In this document: positions 39,500 through 50,971 of the stretch, in pieces
Layout: every line of letters starts with the position of its first letter
Numbering within the stretch: the first letter of the stretch is position 1
Assembly: GCF_029227915.1 (NCBI RefSeq)
Contig: NC_079880.1
Location: 188,001 to 252,000 of the forward strand
Source: Hydractinia symbiolongicarpus
Lineage: Eukaryota; Cnidaria; Hydrozoa; Anthoathecata; Hydractiniidae
Length of the DNA: 64,000 nt
Direction of reading: 5' to 3'
Position numbers and translations under genes: made by a program
Notes under the pieces: model-generated
Told to the model about the DNA's origin: nothing
What the model saw: the letters and a program-made list of their open reading frames with translations, nothing else
The model's database searches: none

Positions 39500-40400
39500 A
39501 CCAACTTGTATTTAGCGATATTTTTTTTGATATTACTAGGCTGCATCGCTTTTAACAATGAAACGATTGACTGTGGGACTTAATTGAACAAACTTTGGAT
39601 GTGACCTTATAAATGTTATAAGTGAGATAAGTAGACTCCAAGAAATAGCATTCTTCTTAATTTGAAATGATTGCCGAAACTCAGCGATTGCACTGGACGC
39701 TGTGGTAGCGCTTCAACTAAAAATTAAGATAAAAAAGTCATTTTTTACTGCGGGACTAATCCTAGCCGTTATCGCGCGCTGAAGAAATAGCGACAGCGTC
39801 AAAAACTACATTTCACTGACTTTCAAACGGTGTTAGTCCGTTTGAGTTACACCGGTTCGGTCACATATTCGTAATAACATGTATTTAGCGATATTTTTTT
39901 TGATATTACTAGGTTGCATCGCTCTTAACAATGAAACGATTGACTGTGGGACTTAAATGAACAAACTTTGGATTGTGACCTAATAAATGTGTAAATGAGA
40001 AAGTTGGACTCCAAGAAATAACATTCTTCTCAATTTGACATGATTGCCGGAACTCAGCGATTACACTGGGCGCTGTGGTAGCGCTTCATTTAAGAATTTA
40101 GATAAATAAGTCATTCTTAACTGTGGGACTATTTCTAGCCGTTATCGCGCGCTGAAGAAATAGCGACAGTTTCAATAACTACATTTCATTGACTTTCTAA
40201 GAATATCAATCCGTTTGAGTAACAACGGTTGAGTCACATATTCGTACCAATATGTATTTCGTGATATTTCTTTCGGTACTGCTAGGTTTGTCTGGCTTTT
40301 AACAGTTAAACGATCGACTGTGGCACTTAATTGAACTGATTATGGACTGTGACCTTATAAATGTTAAAGTGAGACAATTGGACTCCAAGAAATAACATTC
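39500..40400 (+). repeat. AGTGAGATAAGTAGACTCC monomer group, left copy
   Basis: The marker GATAAGTAGACTCC at 39,626 recurs at 52,290 (12,664 bp, 34 monomers) and at 62,337. These monomers have CTTCAACTAAAAATTAAG, GACAGCGTCAAAAAC and CACCGGTTCGGTCAC. The monomer entry is another joint at GGA(C)TGTGACCT (39,594-39,606), with one base missing (GGATGTGACC). Confidence 0.75.
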
Positions 40401-41640
40401 TTCCTAATTTGACATGATTGCCGAAACTCAGCGATTACACTGGGCGCTGTGGTAGCGCTTCATTTAAGAATTTAGATAAATAAGTCATTCTTTACTGTGG
40501 TACCAATCCTAGCCGTTATTGCACGCTGAAGAAATAGCGACAGTTTCAAAAACTACATTTCATTGGCTTTCTAATAGTATCAGTCCGTTTAAGTTACAAC
40601 GGTTGAGTCACATATTCGTACCAACATGTATTTCGTGCTATTTTCCGGTAATACTAGGTTGTATGGCTTTTACCAGTGAAACGATTGACTGTGGGACTTA
40701 ATTGAACTGATTATGAACTGTGACCTTAAAAATTTTATAAGTGAGACAAGTGGACTCCAAGAAATATCATTCTTCTTAGATTGAAATGATTGCCGAAATT
40801 TAGCGATTGCACTGGACGCTGTGGTAGCGCTTCAGTTAAAAATTTAGATAAATAAGTCATTCTTTACTGTGGGACCAATCCTAGCCGTTATCGGGCGCTG
40901 AAGAAAGAGCGACTGTTTCAAAAACTACATTTCATTGACTTTCTAACGGTATGAATCCACTTCAGTTACAATGTTTGCGTCACATATTCGTACCAACATG
41001 TGTTTAGCGATATTTTTCTGATACTACTAGATTGCATCGCTTTTAACAATGAAACGATTGACTGTGGGACTTAAATGAACAAACTTTGGATTGTGACCTA
41101 ATAAATGTGTAAATGAGAAAGTTGGACTCCAAGAAATAACATTCTTCTCAATTTGACATGATTGCCGGAACTCAGCGATTACACTGGGCGCTGTGGTACC
41201 GCTACATTTAAAAATTTAGATAAATAAGTCATTCTTTACTGTGGGACCAATCCTAGCCGTTGTCGCGCGCTGAAGAATTATCGACAGTTTCAAAAACTAC
41301 ATTTCATTGACTTTCTAACGGTGTCAGTCCGTTTGAGTTACAACGGTTGGGTCACCTATTCGTACCAACATGTGTTAGCAATATTTTTCTGTTATTACTA
41401 GGTTGCATCGCTTTTAACAATGAAACGATTGACTGTGGGACTTAATTGAACTAACTTTGGACAGTGACCTGATAAATGTGATAAATGAGACAATTTGACT
41501 CCAAGAAATAACATTCTTCTTAATTTGACATGATTGCCGAAACTCAGCGATTACATTGGGCGCTGTGGTAGCGCTTCATTTAAAAGTTTAGGTAAATAAG
41601 TCATTCTTTACTGTGGGACCAATCCTAGCCGTTATCGCGC
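40400..41640 (+). repeat. Seven-monomer repeat relation to 43.0-44.25 kb
   Basis: V and P monomers at 40,400-41,030 recur at 43,006-43,640 (P markers 40,905 and 43,511, offset 2,606 bp), and the R/S stretch at 41,255-41,640 recurs from 43,861. Between them (41,030-41,200) the left copy carries a foreign monomer from the 39.9 kb type. It is joined on the right within GGGCGCTGTGGTA (41,185-41,197), where CACT on the left and CCGCTAC on the right belong to different types. Confidence 0.8.
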
Positions 41641-43704
41641 GCTGAAGAAATAGCGACAGTTTCAAAAACTACATTTCATTGGCTTTCTAACAGTATCAAT
41701 CCGTTTGAGTTACAACGGTTGAGTCACATATTCGTACCAACATGTATTCGTGCTGTTTTCCGGTATTACTAGGTTGTATGGCTTTTACCAGTGAAACGAC
41801 TGACTGTGGGACTTAATTGAACTGATTATGGATTGTGACCTTAAAAATGTTGTTAGTGAGACAAGCGGACTCCAAGAAATAACATTCCTTTTAATTTGAC
41901 ATGATTGCCAGAACTCAGCGATTACTTTGGGCACTGTGGTAGCGCTTTATTTAAGAATTTAGATAAATAAGTCATTCTTTACTGTGGGACCAATCCTAGC
42001 CGTTATCGCGCGCTGAAGAAATAGCGACAGTTTCAAAAGCTACATTTCATTGGCTTTCTAACAGTATCAATCCGTTTGAGTTACAACGGTTGAGTCACAT
42101 ATTCGTACCACCATGTATTCGTGCTATTTACCGGTTTTACTAGGTTGTATGGCTTTTACCAGTGAAACGATTGACTGTGGGACTTAATTGAACTGATTAT
42201 GGATTGTGACCTTAGAAATGTTATTAGTGAGACAAGCGGACTCCAAGAAATAACATTCCTTTCAATTTGACATGATTGCCGGAACTCAGCGATTACACTG
42301 GGCGCTGTGGTAGCGCTTCATTTAAGAATTTAGATAAATAAGTCATTCTTAACTGTGGGACCAATTCTAGCCGTTATCGCGCGCTGAAGAAATAGCGACA
42401 GTTTCAAAAACTACATTTCATTGACTTTCTAAGAATATTAATCCGTTTGAGTAACAACGGTTGAGTCACATATTCGTACCAATATGTATTTCGTGATATT
42501 TTTTTCGGTACTGCTAGGTTTGTATGGCTTTTAACAGTGAAACGATCGACTGTGGCACTTAATTGAACTGATTATGGGCTGTGACCTTATAAATGTTAAA
42601 GTGAGACAATTGGACTCCAAGAAATAACATTCTTCCTAATTTGACATGATTGCCGAAACTCAGCGATTACGCTGGGTGCTGTGGCAGCGCTTCAATTAAA
42701 AATTTAGATAAAAAAGACATTCTTTACTGTGGGGCCAATCTTAGCCGTTATTGCGCGTTAAAGAATTAGTGACAGTTTCAAAAACTACATTTCATTGACT
42801 TTCTAAGAATATTAATCCGTTTGAGTAACAACGGTTGAGTCACATATTCGTACCAATATGTATTTCGTGATATTTTTTTCGGTACTGCTAGGTTTGTATG
42901 GCTTTTAACAGTTAAACGATCGACTGTGGCACTTAATTGAACTGATTATGGACTGGGACCTTATAAATGTTAAAGTGAGACAATTGGACTCCAAGAAATA
43001 ACATTCTTCCTAATTTGACATGATTGCCGAAACTCAGCGATTACACTGGGCGCTGTGGTAGCGCTTCATTTATGAATTTAGATAAATAAGTCATTCTTTA
43101 CTGTGGTACCAATCCTAGCCGTTATTGCACGCTGAAAAAATAGCGACAGTTTCAAAAACTACATTTCATTGGCTTTCTAATAGTATCAGTCCGTTTATGT
43201 TACAACGGTTGAGTCACATATTCGTACCAACATGTATTTCGTGCTATTTTCCGGTAATACTAGGTTGTATGGCTTTTACCAGTGAAACGATTGACTGTGG
43301 GACTTAATTGAACTGATTATGAACTGTGACCTTAAAAAAGTTATAAGTGAGACAAGTGGACTCCAAGAAATATCATTCTTCTTAGATTGAAATGATTGCC
43401 GAAATTTAGCGATTGCACTGGACGCTGTGGTAGCGCTTCAGTTAAAAATTTAGATAAATAAGTCATTCTTTACTGTGGGACCAATCCTAGCCGTTATCGG
43501 GCGCTGAAGAAAGAGCGACTGTTTCAAAAACTACATTTCATTGACTTTCTAACGGTATGAATCCACTTCAGTTACAATGTTTGCGTCACATATTCGTACC
43601 AACATGTGTTTAGCGATGTTTTTCTGATACTACTAGATTGCATCGCTTTTAACAATGAAACGATGGACTGTGGGACTTAATTGAACTACCTTTGGACTGT
43701 GACC

Positions 43705-43722
43705 TGATAAATGTGATAAATG
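43705..43722 (+). repeat. 9-bp direct doublet inside the monomer (example)
   Basis: TGATAAATG occurs twice in tandem in Q- and R-type monomers. Other types have TTATAAATG-TTATAAGTG or TAATAAATG-TGATAAATG at the same place. The doublet lies just downstream of the GGACTGTGACCT segment where many exchange joints map. Confidence 0.75.
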
Positions 43723-44410
43723 AGACAATTGGATTCCAAGAAATACATTCTTCTTAATTTGACGGGATTGCCGGAACTCAGCGATTACACGGGGCGCTGT
43801 GGTACCGCTACATTTAAAAATTTAGATAAATAAGTCATTCTTTACTGTGGGATCAATCCTAGCCGTTGTCGCGCGCTGAAGAATTATTGACAGTTTCAAA
43901 AACTACATTTCATTGACTTTCTAACGGTGTCAGTCCGTTTGAGTTATAACGGTTGGGTCACCTATTCGTACCAACATGTGTTAGCAATATTTTTCTGTTA
44001 TTACGAGGTTGCATCGCTTTTAACAATGAAACGATTGACTGTGGGACTTAATTGAACTAACTTTGGACAGTGACCTGATAAATGTGATAAATGAGACAAT
44101 TTGACTCCAAGAAATAACATTCTTCTTAATTTGACATGATTGCCGAAACTCAGCGATTACACTGGGCGCTTTGGTAGCGCTTCATTTAAAAGTTTAGGTA
44201 AATAAGTCATTCTTTACTGTGGGACCAATCCTAGCCGTTATCGCGTGCTGAAGAAATAGCGACAGTTTCAAAAACTACATTTCATTGACTTTCCAACGGT
44301 GTCAATCCACTTCGGTTACAACGGTTGGGTCACCTATTCGTACCAACATGTATTTAACGATATTTTTCTGTTATTACTAGGTTGCATCGCTTTTAACAAT
44401 GAAACGATTG

Positions 44411-44598
44411 ACTGTGGGACTAAATTGAACAAACTTTGGACTATGACCTAATAAATGTGATAAATGAGAAAATTGGACTCTAAGAAATAACATTCTTCCC
44501 AATTTGACATGATTGCCGAAACTCAGCGGTTACACTGGGCGCTGTGGTAGCGCTTCATTTAAGAATTTAGATAAATAAGTCATGCTTTACTGTGGGAC
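44411..44598 (+). repeat. ACTGTGGGAC pair at half-monomer spacing (example)
   Basis: ACTGTGGGAC occurs at 44,411-44,420 and 44,589-44,598, 178 bp apart and so about 192-195 bp from the next unit. The same two copies are in most monomers. Other shared words (AAGAAATA) are not collinear between the halves, so an ancient duplication of a 186-bp ancestor is possible but unproven. Confidence 0.5.
44539..44553. other. Conserved hairpin-capable inverted repeat (example)
   Basis: GCGCT-GTGGT-AGCGC is a perfect 5-bp GC-rich stem with a 5-base loop, present in most monomers. Variant types weaken it (GTGCT/AGCGC, GCACT/AGCGC, ACGCT/AGCGC, GCGCT/ACCGC) and I see no compensating changes. Selection for the hairpin itself is therefore not shown. 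Confidence 0.7.
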
Positions 44599-44889
44599 CA
44601 ATCCTAGCCGTTATCGCGCGCTGAAGAAATAGCGACAGTTTCAAAAACTACATTTCATTGGCTTTCTAACAGTATCAATCCGTTTGAGTTACAACGGTTG
44701 AGTCACATATTCGTACCAACATGTATTCGTGCTGTTTTCCGGTATTACTAGGTTGTATGGCTTTTACCAGTGAAACGACTGACTGTGGGACTTAATTGAA
44801 CTGATTATGGATTGTGACCTTAAAAATGTTGTTAGTGAGACAAGCGGACTCCAAGAAATAACATTCCTTTTAATTTGACATGATTGCCA

Positions 44890-47060
44890 GAACTCAGCGA
44901 TTACATTGGGCACTGTGGTAGCGCTTCATTTAAGAATTTAGATAAATAAGTCATTCTTTACTGTGGGACCAATCCTAGCCGTTATCGCGCGCTGAAGAAA
45001 TAGCGACAGTTTCAAAAGCTACATTTCATTGGCTTTCTAACAGTATCAATCCGTTTGAGTTACAACGGTTGAGTCACATATTCGTACCAACATGTATTCG
45101 TGCTATTTACCGGTTTTACTAGGTTGTATGGCTTTTACCAGTGAAACGATTGACTGTGGGACTTAATTGAACTGATTATGGATTGTGACCTTAGAAATGT
45201 TATTAGTGAGACAAGCGGACTCCAAGAAATAACATTCCTTTCAATTTGACATGATTGCCGGAACTCAGCGATTACACTGGGCGCTGTGGTAGCGCTTCAT
45301 TTAAGAATTTAGATAAATAAGTCATTCTTAACTGTGGGACCAATTCTAGCCGTTATCGCGCGCTGAAGAAATAGCGACAGTTTCAAAAACTACATTTCAT
45401 TGACTTTCTAAGAATATCAATCCGTTTGAGTAACAACGGTTGAGTCACATATTCGTACCAATATGTATTTCGTGATATTTTTTTCGGTACTGCTAGGTTT
45501 GTATGGCTTTTAACAGTGAAACGATCGACTGTGGCACTTAATTGAACTGATTATGGACTGTGACCTTATAAATGTTAAAGTGAGACAATTGGACTCCAAG
45601 AAATAACATTCTTCCTAATTTGACATGATTGCCGAAACTCAGCGATTACGCTGGGTGCCGTGGCAGCGCTTCAATTAAAAATTTAGATAAAAAAGACATT
45701 CTTTACTGTGGGGCCAATCTTAGCTGTTATTGCGCGTTGAAGAATTAGTGACAGTTTCAAAAACTGCATTTCATTGACTTTTTAACGGTGTCAGTCCTTT
45801 TGAGTTACAACGGTTGGGTCACCTATTCGTACCAACATGTGTTTAGCGATATTTTTCTGATACTACTAGGTTGCATCGTTTTTAACAATGAAACGATTGA
45901 CTGTGGGACTTAATTGAACTACCTTTGGACTGTGACCTGATAAATGTGATAAATGAGACAATTGGACTACAAGAAATACATTCTTCTTAATTTGACGGGA
46001 TTGCCGGAACTCAGCGATTACACGGGGCGCTGTGGTACTGCTACATTTAAAAACTTAGATAAATAAGTCATTCTTTACTGTGGGACCAATCCTTGCCGTT
46101 ATCGCGCGCTGAAGAATTATCGACAGTTTCAAAAACTACATTTCATTGACTTTCTAACGGTGTCAGTCCGTTTGAGTTACAACGGTTGGGTCACCTATTC
46201 GTACCAACATGTGTTAGCAATATTTTTCTGTTATTACTAGGTTGCATAGCTTTTAACAATGAAACGATTGACTGTGGGACTTAATTGAACTAACTTTGGC
46301 CTGTGACCTGATATATGTGATAAATGAGACAATTGGACTCTAAGAAATAACATTCTTCTTAATTTGACGGGATTTCCGAAACTCAGCGATTACACTGGGC
46401 GCTGCGGTAGTGCTTTAATTAAAAATTAAGATAAAAAAAGTCATTCTTTACTGTGGGGCCAATCTTAGCCGTTATCGCGCGTTGAAGAATTAGTGACAGT
46501 TTCAAAAACTGCATTTCATTGACTTTTTAACGGTGTCAGTCCTTTTGAGTTACAACGGTTGGGTCACCTATTCGTACCAACATGTGTTTAGCGATATTTT
46601 TCTGATACTACTAGGTTGCATCGCTTTTAACAATGAAACGATGGACTGTGGGACTTAATTGAACTACCTTTGGACTGTGACCTGATAAATGTGATAAATG
46701 AAACAATTGGACTCCAAGAAATACATTCTTCTTAATTTGACGGGATTGCCGGAACTCAGAGATTACACGGGGCGCTGTGGTACCGCTACATTTAAAAATT
46801 TAGATAAATAAGTCATTCTTTACTGTGGGACCAATCCTAGCCGTTGTCGCGCGCTGAAGAATTATCGACAGTTTCAAAAACTACATTTCATTGACTTTCT
46901 AACGGTGTCAGTCCGTTTGAGTTACAACGGTTGGGTCACCTATTCGTACCAACATGTGTTAGCAATATTTTTCTGTTATTACTAGGTTGCATAGCTTTTA
47001 ACAATGAAACGATTGACTGTGGGACTTAATTGAACTAACTTTGGCCTGTGACCTGATATA
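44890..47060 (+). repeat. Long-range duplicated block, left copy (partner 55.32-57.49 kb)
   Basis: The offset is 10,432 bp (28 monomers): CGGTTTTACTAGG at 45,111 and 55,543, and GGTACTGCTAC with AAAACTTAG at 46,036 and 56,468. The match includes rare shared variants such as GGGTGCCGTGGCAG and TTGCATCGTTTTTAAC. It begins after the shared CATTGGGCACTG stretch and ends at GATAAATGAGA, where the right copy skips about three monomers. Confidence 0.85.
45589..45599. other. Conserved near-palindrome TTGGA-C-TCCAA (example)
   Basis: A 5-bp inverted repeat with one central base, found in many monomers and altered in others (TTGGACTCTAA, TTTGACTCCAA, TTGGACTCAGA). This is the shape of a dimeric protein-binding site, but no binder can be named. 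Confidence 0.6.
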
Positions 47061-48180
47061 TGTGATAAATGAGAAAATTGGACTCTAAGAAATAACATTC
47101 TTCTTAATTTGACGGGATTTCCGAAACTCAGCGATTACACTGGGCGCTGCGGTAGCGCCTTAATTAAAAATTAAGATAAAAAAGTCATTCTTTACTGTGG
47201 GGCCAATCTTAGCCGTTATCGCGCGTTGAAGAATTAGTGACAGTTTCAAAAACTGCATTTCATTGACTTTTTAACGGTGTCAGTCCTTTTGAGTTACAAC
47301 GGTTGGGTCACCTATTCGTACCAACATGTGTTTAGCGATATTTTTCTGATACTACTAGGTTGCATCGCTTTTAACAATGAAACGATGGACTGTGGGACTT
47401 AATTGAACTACCTTTGGACTGTGACCTGATAAATGTGATAAATGAGACAATTGGACTCCAAGAAATACATTCTTCTTAATTTGACGGGATTGCCGGAACT
47501 CAGCGATTACACGGGGCGCTGTGGTACCGCTACATTTAAAAATTTAGATAAATAAGTCATTCTTTACTGTGGGACCAATCCTAGCCGTTGTCGCGCGCTG
47601 AAGAATTATCGACAGTTTCAAAAACTACATTTCATTGACTTTCTAACGGTGTCAGTCCGTTTGAGTTACAACGGTTGGGTCACCTATTCGTACAAACATG
47701 TGTTAGCAATATTTTTCTGTTATTACTAGGTTGCATCGCTTTTAACAATGAAACGATTGATTGCGGGACTTAATTGAACTAACTTTGGACAGTGACCTGA
47801 TAAATGTGATAAATGAGACAATTTGACTCCAAGAAATAACATTCTTCTTAATTTGACATGATTGCCGAAACTCAGCGATTACACTGGGCGCTGTGGCAGC
47901 ACTTCATTTAAAAGTTTAGGTAAATAAGTCATTCTTTACTGTGGGACCAATCCTAGCCGTTATCGCGCGCTGAAGAAATAGCGACAGTTTCAAAAACTAC
48001 ATTTCATTGACTTTCCAACGGTATCAATCCACTTCAGTTACAACGGTTGGGTCACCTATTCGTACCAACATGTATTTAACGATATTTTTCTGTTATTACT
48101 AGGTTGCATCGCTTTTAACAATGAAGCGATTGACTGTGGGACTTAATTGAACTAACTTTGGACTATGACCTGATATATGT
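47060..48180 (+). repeat. Three monomers present here but missing from the 57.5 kb copy
   Basis: The offset between the two long-range copies falls from 10,432 to about 9,313 bp across this interval, a loss of about 1,119 bp (three monomers) in the right copy. The right copy's joint is at about 57,500-57,511, where GATATATGTGATAAATGAGACAA is followed by TTGCACTCT instead of TTGGACTCT. A Q/R dimer repeat at 745 bp is visible inside the interval. Confidence 0.75.
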
Positions 48181-49680
48181 GATAAATGAGACAATTGCAC
48201 TCTAAGAAATAACAGTCTTCTTAATTTGACGGGATTTCCGAAACTCAGCGATTACACTGGACGCTGTGGTAGCGCTTCATTTAAGAATTTAGATAAATAA
48301 GTCATTCTTTACTGTGGTACCAATCCTAGCCGTTATTGCACGCTCAAGAAATAGCGACAGTCTCAAAAACTACATTTCATTGGCTTTCTAATAGTATCAG
48401 TCCGTTTAAGTTACAACGGTTGAGTCACATATTCGTACCAACATGTATTTCGTGCTATTTTCCGGTAATACTAGGTTGTATGGCTTTTACCAGTGAAACG
48501 ATTGACTGTGGGACTTAATTGAACTGATTATCAACTGTGACCTTAAAAATGTTATAAGTGAGACAAGTGGACTCCAAGAAATATCATTCTTCTTAGATGG
48601 AAATGATTGCCGAAATTTAGCGATTGCACTGGACGCTGTGCTAGCGCTTTAGTTAAAAATTTAGATAAATAAGTCATTCTTTACTGTGGGACCAATCCTA
48701 GCCGTTATCGGGCGCTGAAGAAAGAGCGACTGTTTCAAAAACTACATTTCATTGACTTTCTAACGGTATCAATCCACTTCAGTTACAATGTTTGCGTCAC
48801 ATATTCGTACCAACATGTATTTGGCGATATTTTTCTCATATTACTAGGTTGCATCGCTTTTAACAGTGAAACGATTGACTGTGGGACTAAATTGGACTGA
48901 TTTTGGACTGTGATCATATAAATGTTATAAGTGAGACAAGTTGACTCCAAGAAATAACATTCTTCTTAATTTGACATGATTACCGGAACTCAGCGATTAC
49001 ACTGGGCGCTGTAGTAACGCTTCACTTAAAAATTTAGATAAATAAGTCATTTTTTACTGTGGGATCAATCCTATCCGTTATCGCGCGCTGAAGAAATAGC
49101 GATAGTTTCAAAAACTACATTTCATTGACTTTGTAACGGTGTCAGTTCGTTTGAGTTGCAACGGTTGGGTCACATATTTGTACCGACATGTTTTTAGCGA
49201 TATTTATCTGATATTACTAAGTTGCATCGCTTTTAGCAGTGAAACGATTGACTGTAGGACTTAGTTGAACTAAATTTGGACTGTGACCTGATAAATGTGA
49301 TAAATGAGAAAATTGGAGTCCAAGAAATAACATTCTTCTTAATTTGACGTGATTGCCGGAGCTCAGCGATTACACTGGGCGCTGTGGTAGCGCTTCATTT
49401 AAAAGTTTAGGTAAATAAGTCATTCTTTACTGTGGGACCAATCCTAACCGTTATCGCGCGCTGAAGAAATAGCGACAGTTTCAAAAACTTCATTTCATTG
49501 ACTTTCTAACGGTATCAATCCATTTCAGTTAAAACAGTTGCGTCACATATTCGTACCGACATGTTTTTAGCGATATTTATCTGATATTACTAAGTTGCAT
49601 CGCTTTTAGCAGTGAAACGATTGACTGTAGGACTTAATTGAACTAACTTTGGACTGTGACCTGATAAATGTGATAAATGA
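48180..49680 (+). repeat. V-P-A'-type block, partner 57.5-58.9 kb and partly 50.8-51.9 kb
   Basis: V and P monomers lead into an A'-type monomer (GTGGGACTAAATTGGACTG, TCATATAAATG) and then ATCTGATATTACTAAG monomers. Equivalent points at 48,336 and 57,650 are 9,314 bp apart (25 monomers). The same P-A' series recurs six monomers on, at an offset of 2,237 bp (48,541 and 50,778), with shared AGATGGAAATG and GTGCTAGCGC variants. Confidence 0.85.
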
Positions 49681-50971
49681 GACAATTGAACTCAGAGAAA
49701 TAACATTCTTCTTAATTTGACGTAATTGCAGGAACTCAGCGATTACACTGGGCGCTGTGGTAGCGCTTCATTTAAAAGTTTAGGTAAATAAGTCATTCTT
49801 TACTGTGGGACCAATCCTAACCGTTATCGCGCGCTCAAGAAATAGCGACAGTTTCAAAAACTACATTTCATTGACTTTCTAACGGTGTCAGTCCGTTAGA
49901 GTTACAACGGTTGGGTCACATATTCGTATCAACATGTATTTAGCGATATTTTTTTGATATTACTAGGTTGCATCGCTTTTAACAATGAAACGATTGACTG
50001 TGGGACTTAATTAAACAAACTTTGGACTGCGGATAATAAATGTGATAAATGAGAAAATTGGACTCCAAGAAATAACATTCTTCTCAGTTTGACATGATTG
50101 CCGGAACTCAGCGATTACACTGGGCGCTGTGGTAGCGCCTCATTTAAGAATTTAGATAAATAAGTCATTCTTTACTGTGGGACCAATCCTAGCCGTTATC
50201 GGGCGCTGAAGAAAGAGCGACAGTTTCAAAAACTATATTTCCTTGTCTTTTTAACAGTGTCAGTCCGTTTGAGTTACAACGGTTGTGTCACACATTCGTA
50301 CCAACATGTACTTAGCGATATTTTTTTTGATATTACTAGGCTGCATCGCTTTTAACAATGAAACGATTGACTGTGGGACTTAATTGAACAAACTTTGGAC
50401 TGTGACCTAATAAATGTGATAAATGAGAAAATTGAACTCCAAGAAATAACATTCTTCTCAATTTGACATGATTGGCGGAACTCAGCGATTACACTGGGCG
50501 CTGTGGTAGCGCCTCATTTAAAAATTTAGATAAATAAGTCAATTTTTACTGTGAGACCAATCCTAGCCGTTATCGCCCGTTAAGAAATAGCGACAGTTTC
50601 AAAAACTACATTTCATTGACTTTCTAACGGTATCAATCCACTTTAGTTACAACGGTTGCGTCACATATTCCGACTAACATGTATTTAGCGATATTTTTCT
50701 CATATTACTAAGTTGCATCGCTTTTAACAGTGAAACGATTGACTGTGGGACTTAATTGAACTGATTATGAACTGTGACCTTAAAAATGTTATAAGTGAGA
50801 CAAGTGGACTCCAAGAAATATCATTCTTCTTAGATGGAAATGATTGCCGAAATTTAGCGATTGCACTGGACGCTGTGCTAGCGCTTCAGTTAAAAATTTA
50901 GATAAATAAGTCATTCTTTACTGTGGGACCAATCCTAGCCGTTATCGGGCGCTGAAGAAAGAGCGACTGTT
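49681..50971 (+). repeat. Block repeated at the right end of the window (offset 13,029 bp)
   Basis: GACAATTGAACTCAGAG at 49,681 and 62,710 starts a near-identical stretch that continues to the last base of the window. It includes the ATTGCAGGAACTC, GCGCTCAAGAAATAG and AACTATATTTCCTTG variants, the joint into GATTATGAACTGTGACC at about 50,760, and a P monomer. The offset of 13,029 bp is 35 monomers. The copy probably continues beyond 64,000. Confidence 0.88.

Larger units (their letters stand above)
44396..44765 (+). repeat. Representative satellite monomer (370 bp)
   Basis: One complete unit from one ACA(A/G)TGAAAC landmark to the next, given as a reference for the monomer's anatomy. A hand count over 360 bases gives about 39% G+C, with G slightly above C. 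It has about 15 CpG against about 13.6 expected, so CpG is not depleted. In order it contains a first ACTGTGGGAC, a GGACTRTGACCT junction-prone block, a pair of 9-bp ATAAATG-type repeats, the TTGGACT(C/T)YAAG block, CATTCTTC, the GC-rich hairpin, a second ACTGTGGGAC, the CGCGCTGAAGAAATAGCGAC block, ATTCGTACCAACATG, and a T-rich tract. Its length is about twice a nucleosome repeat, as in many satellites; that link is general knowledge, not shown here. Confidence 0.9.
41640..44890 (+). repeat. Mixed T/U/W/X/V/P/Q/R/S monomers, eight-monomer relation to 44.6-45.7 kb
   Basis: CGGTTTTACTAGG at 42,132 and 45,111 gives an offset of 2,979 bp (eight monomers) for about 41,670-42,760 against 44,650-45,740. 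At about 42,770-42,785 an X monomer (GCGCGTTAAAGAATTAG) runs into W sequence through AGTTTCAAAAACT, making a short X-W-X order not seen elsewhere. The V, P, Q, R and S monomers that follow belong to the seven-monomer copy at 43.0-44.25 kb. Confidence 0.75.

Noticed and set aside
44709-44725. CENP-B box.
   Set aside because: TTCGnnnnA is present, but the CGGG half is ATGT in the monomers, so key bases are missing. At most a distant resemblance.
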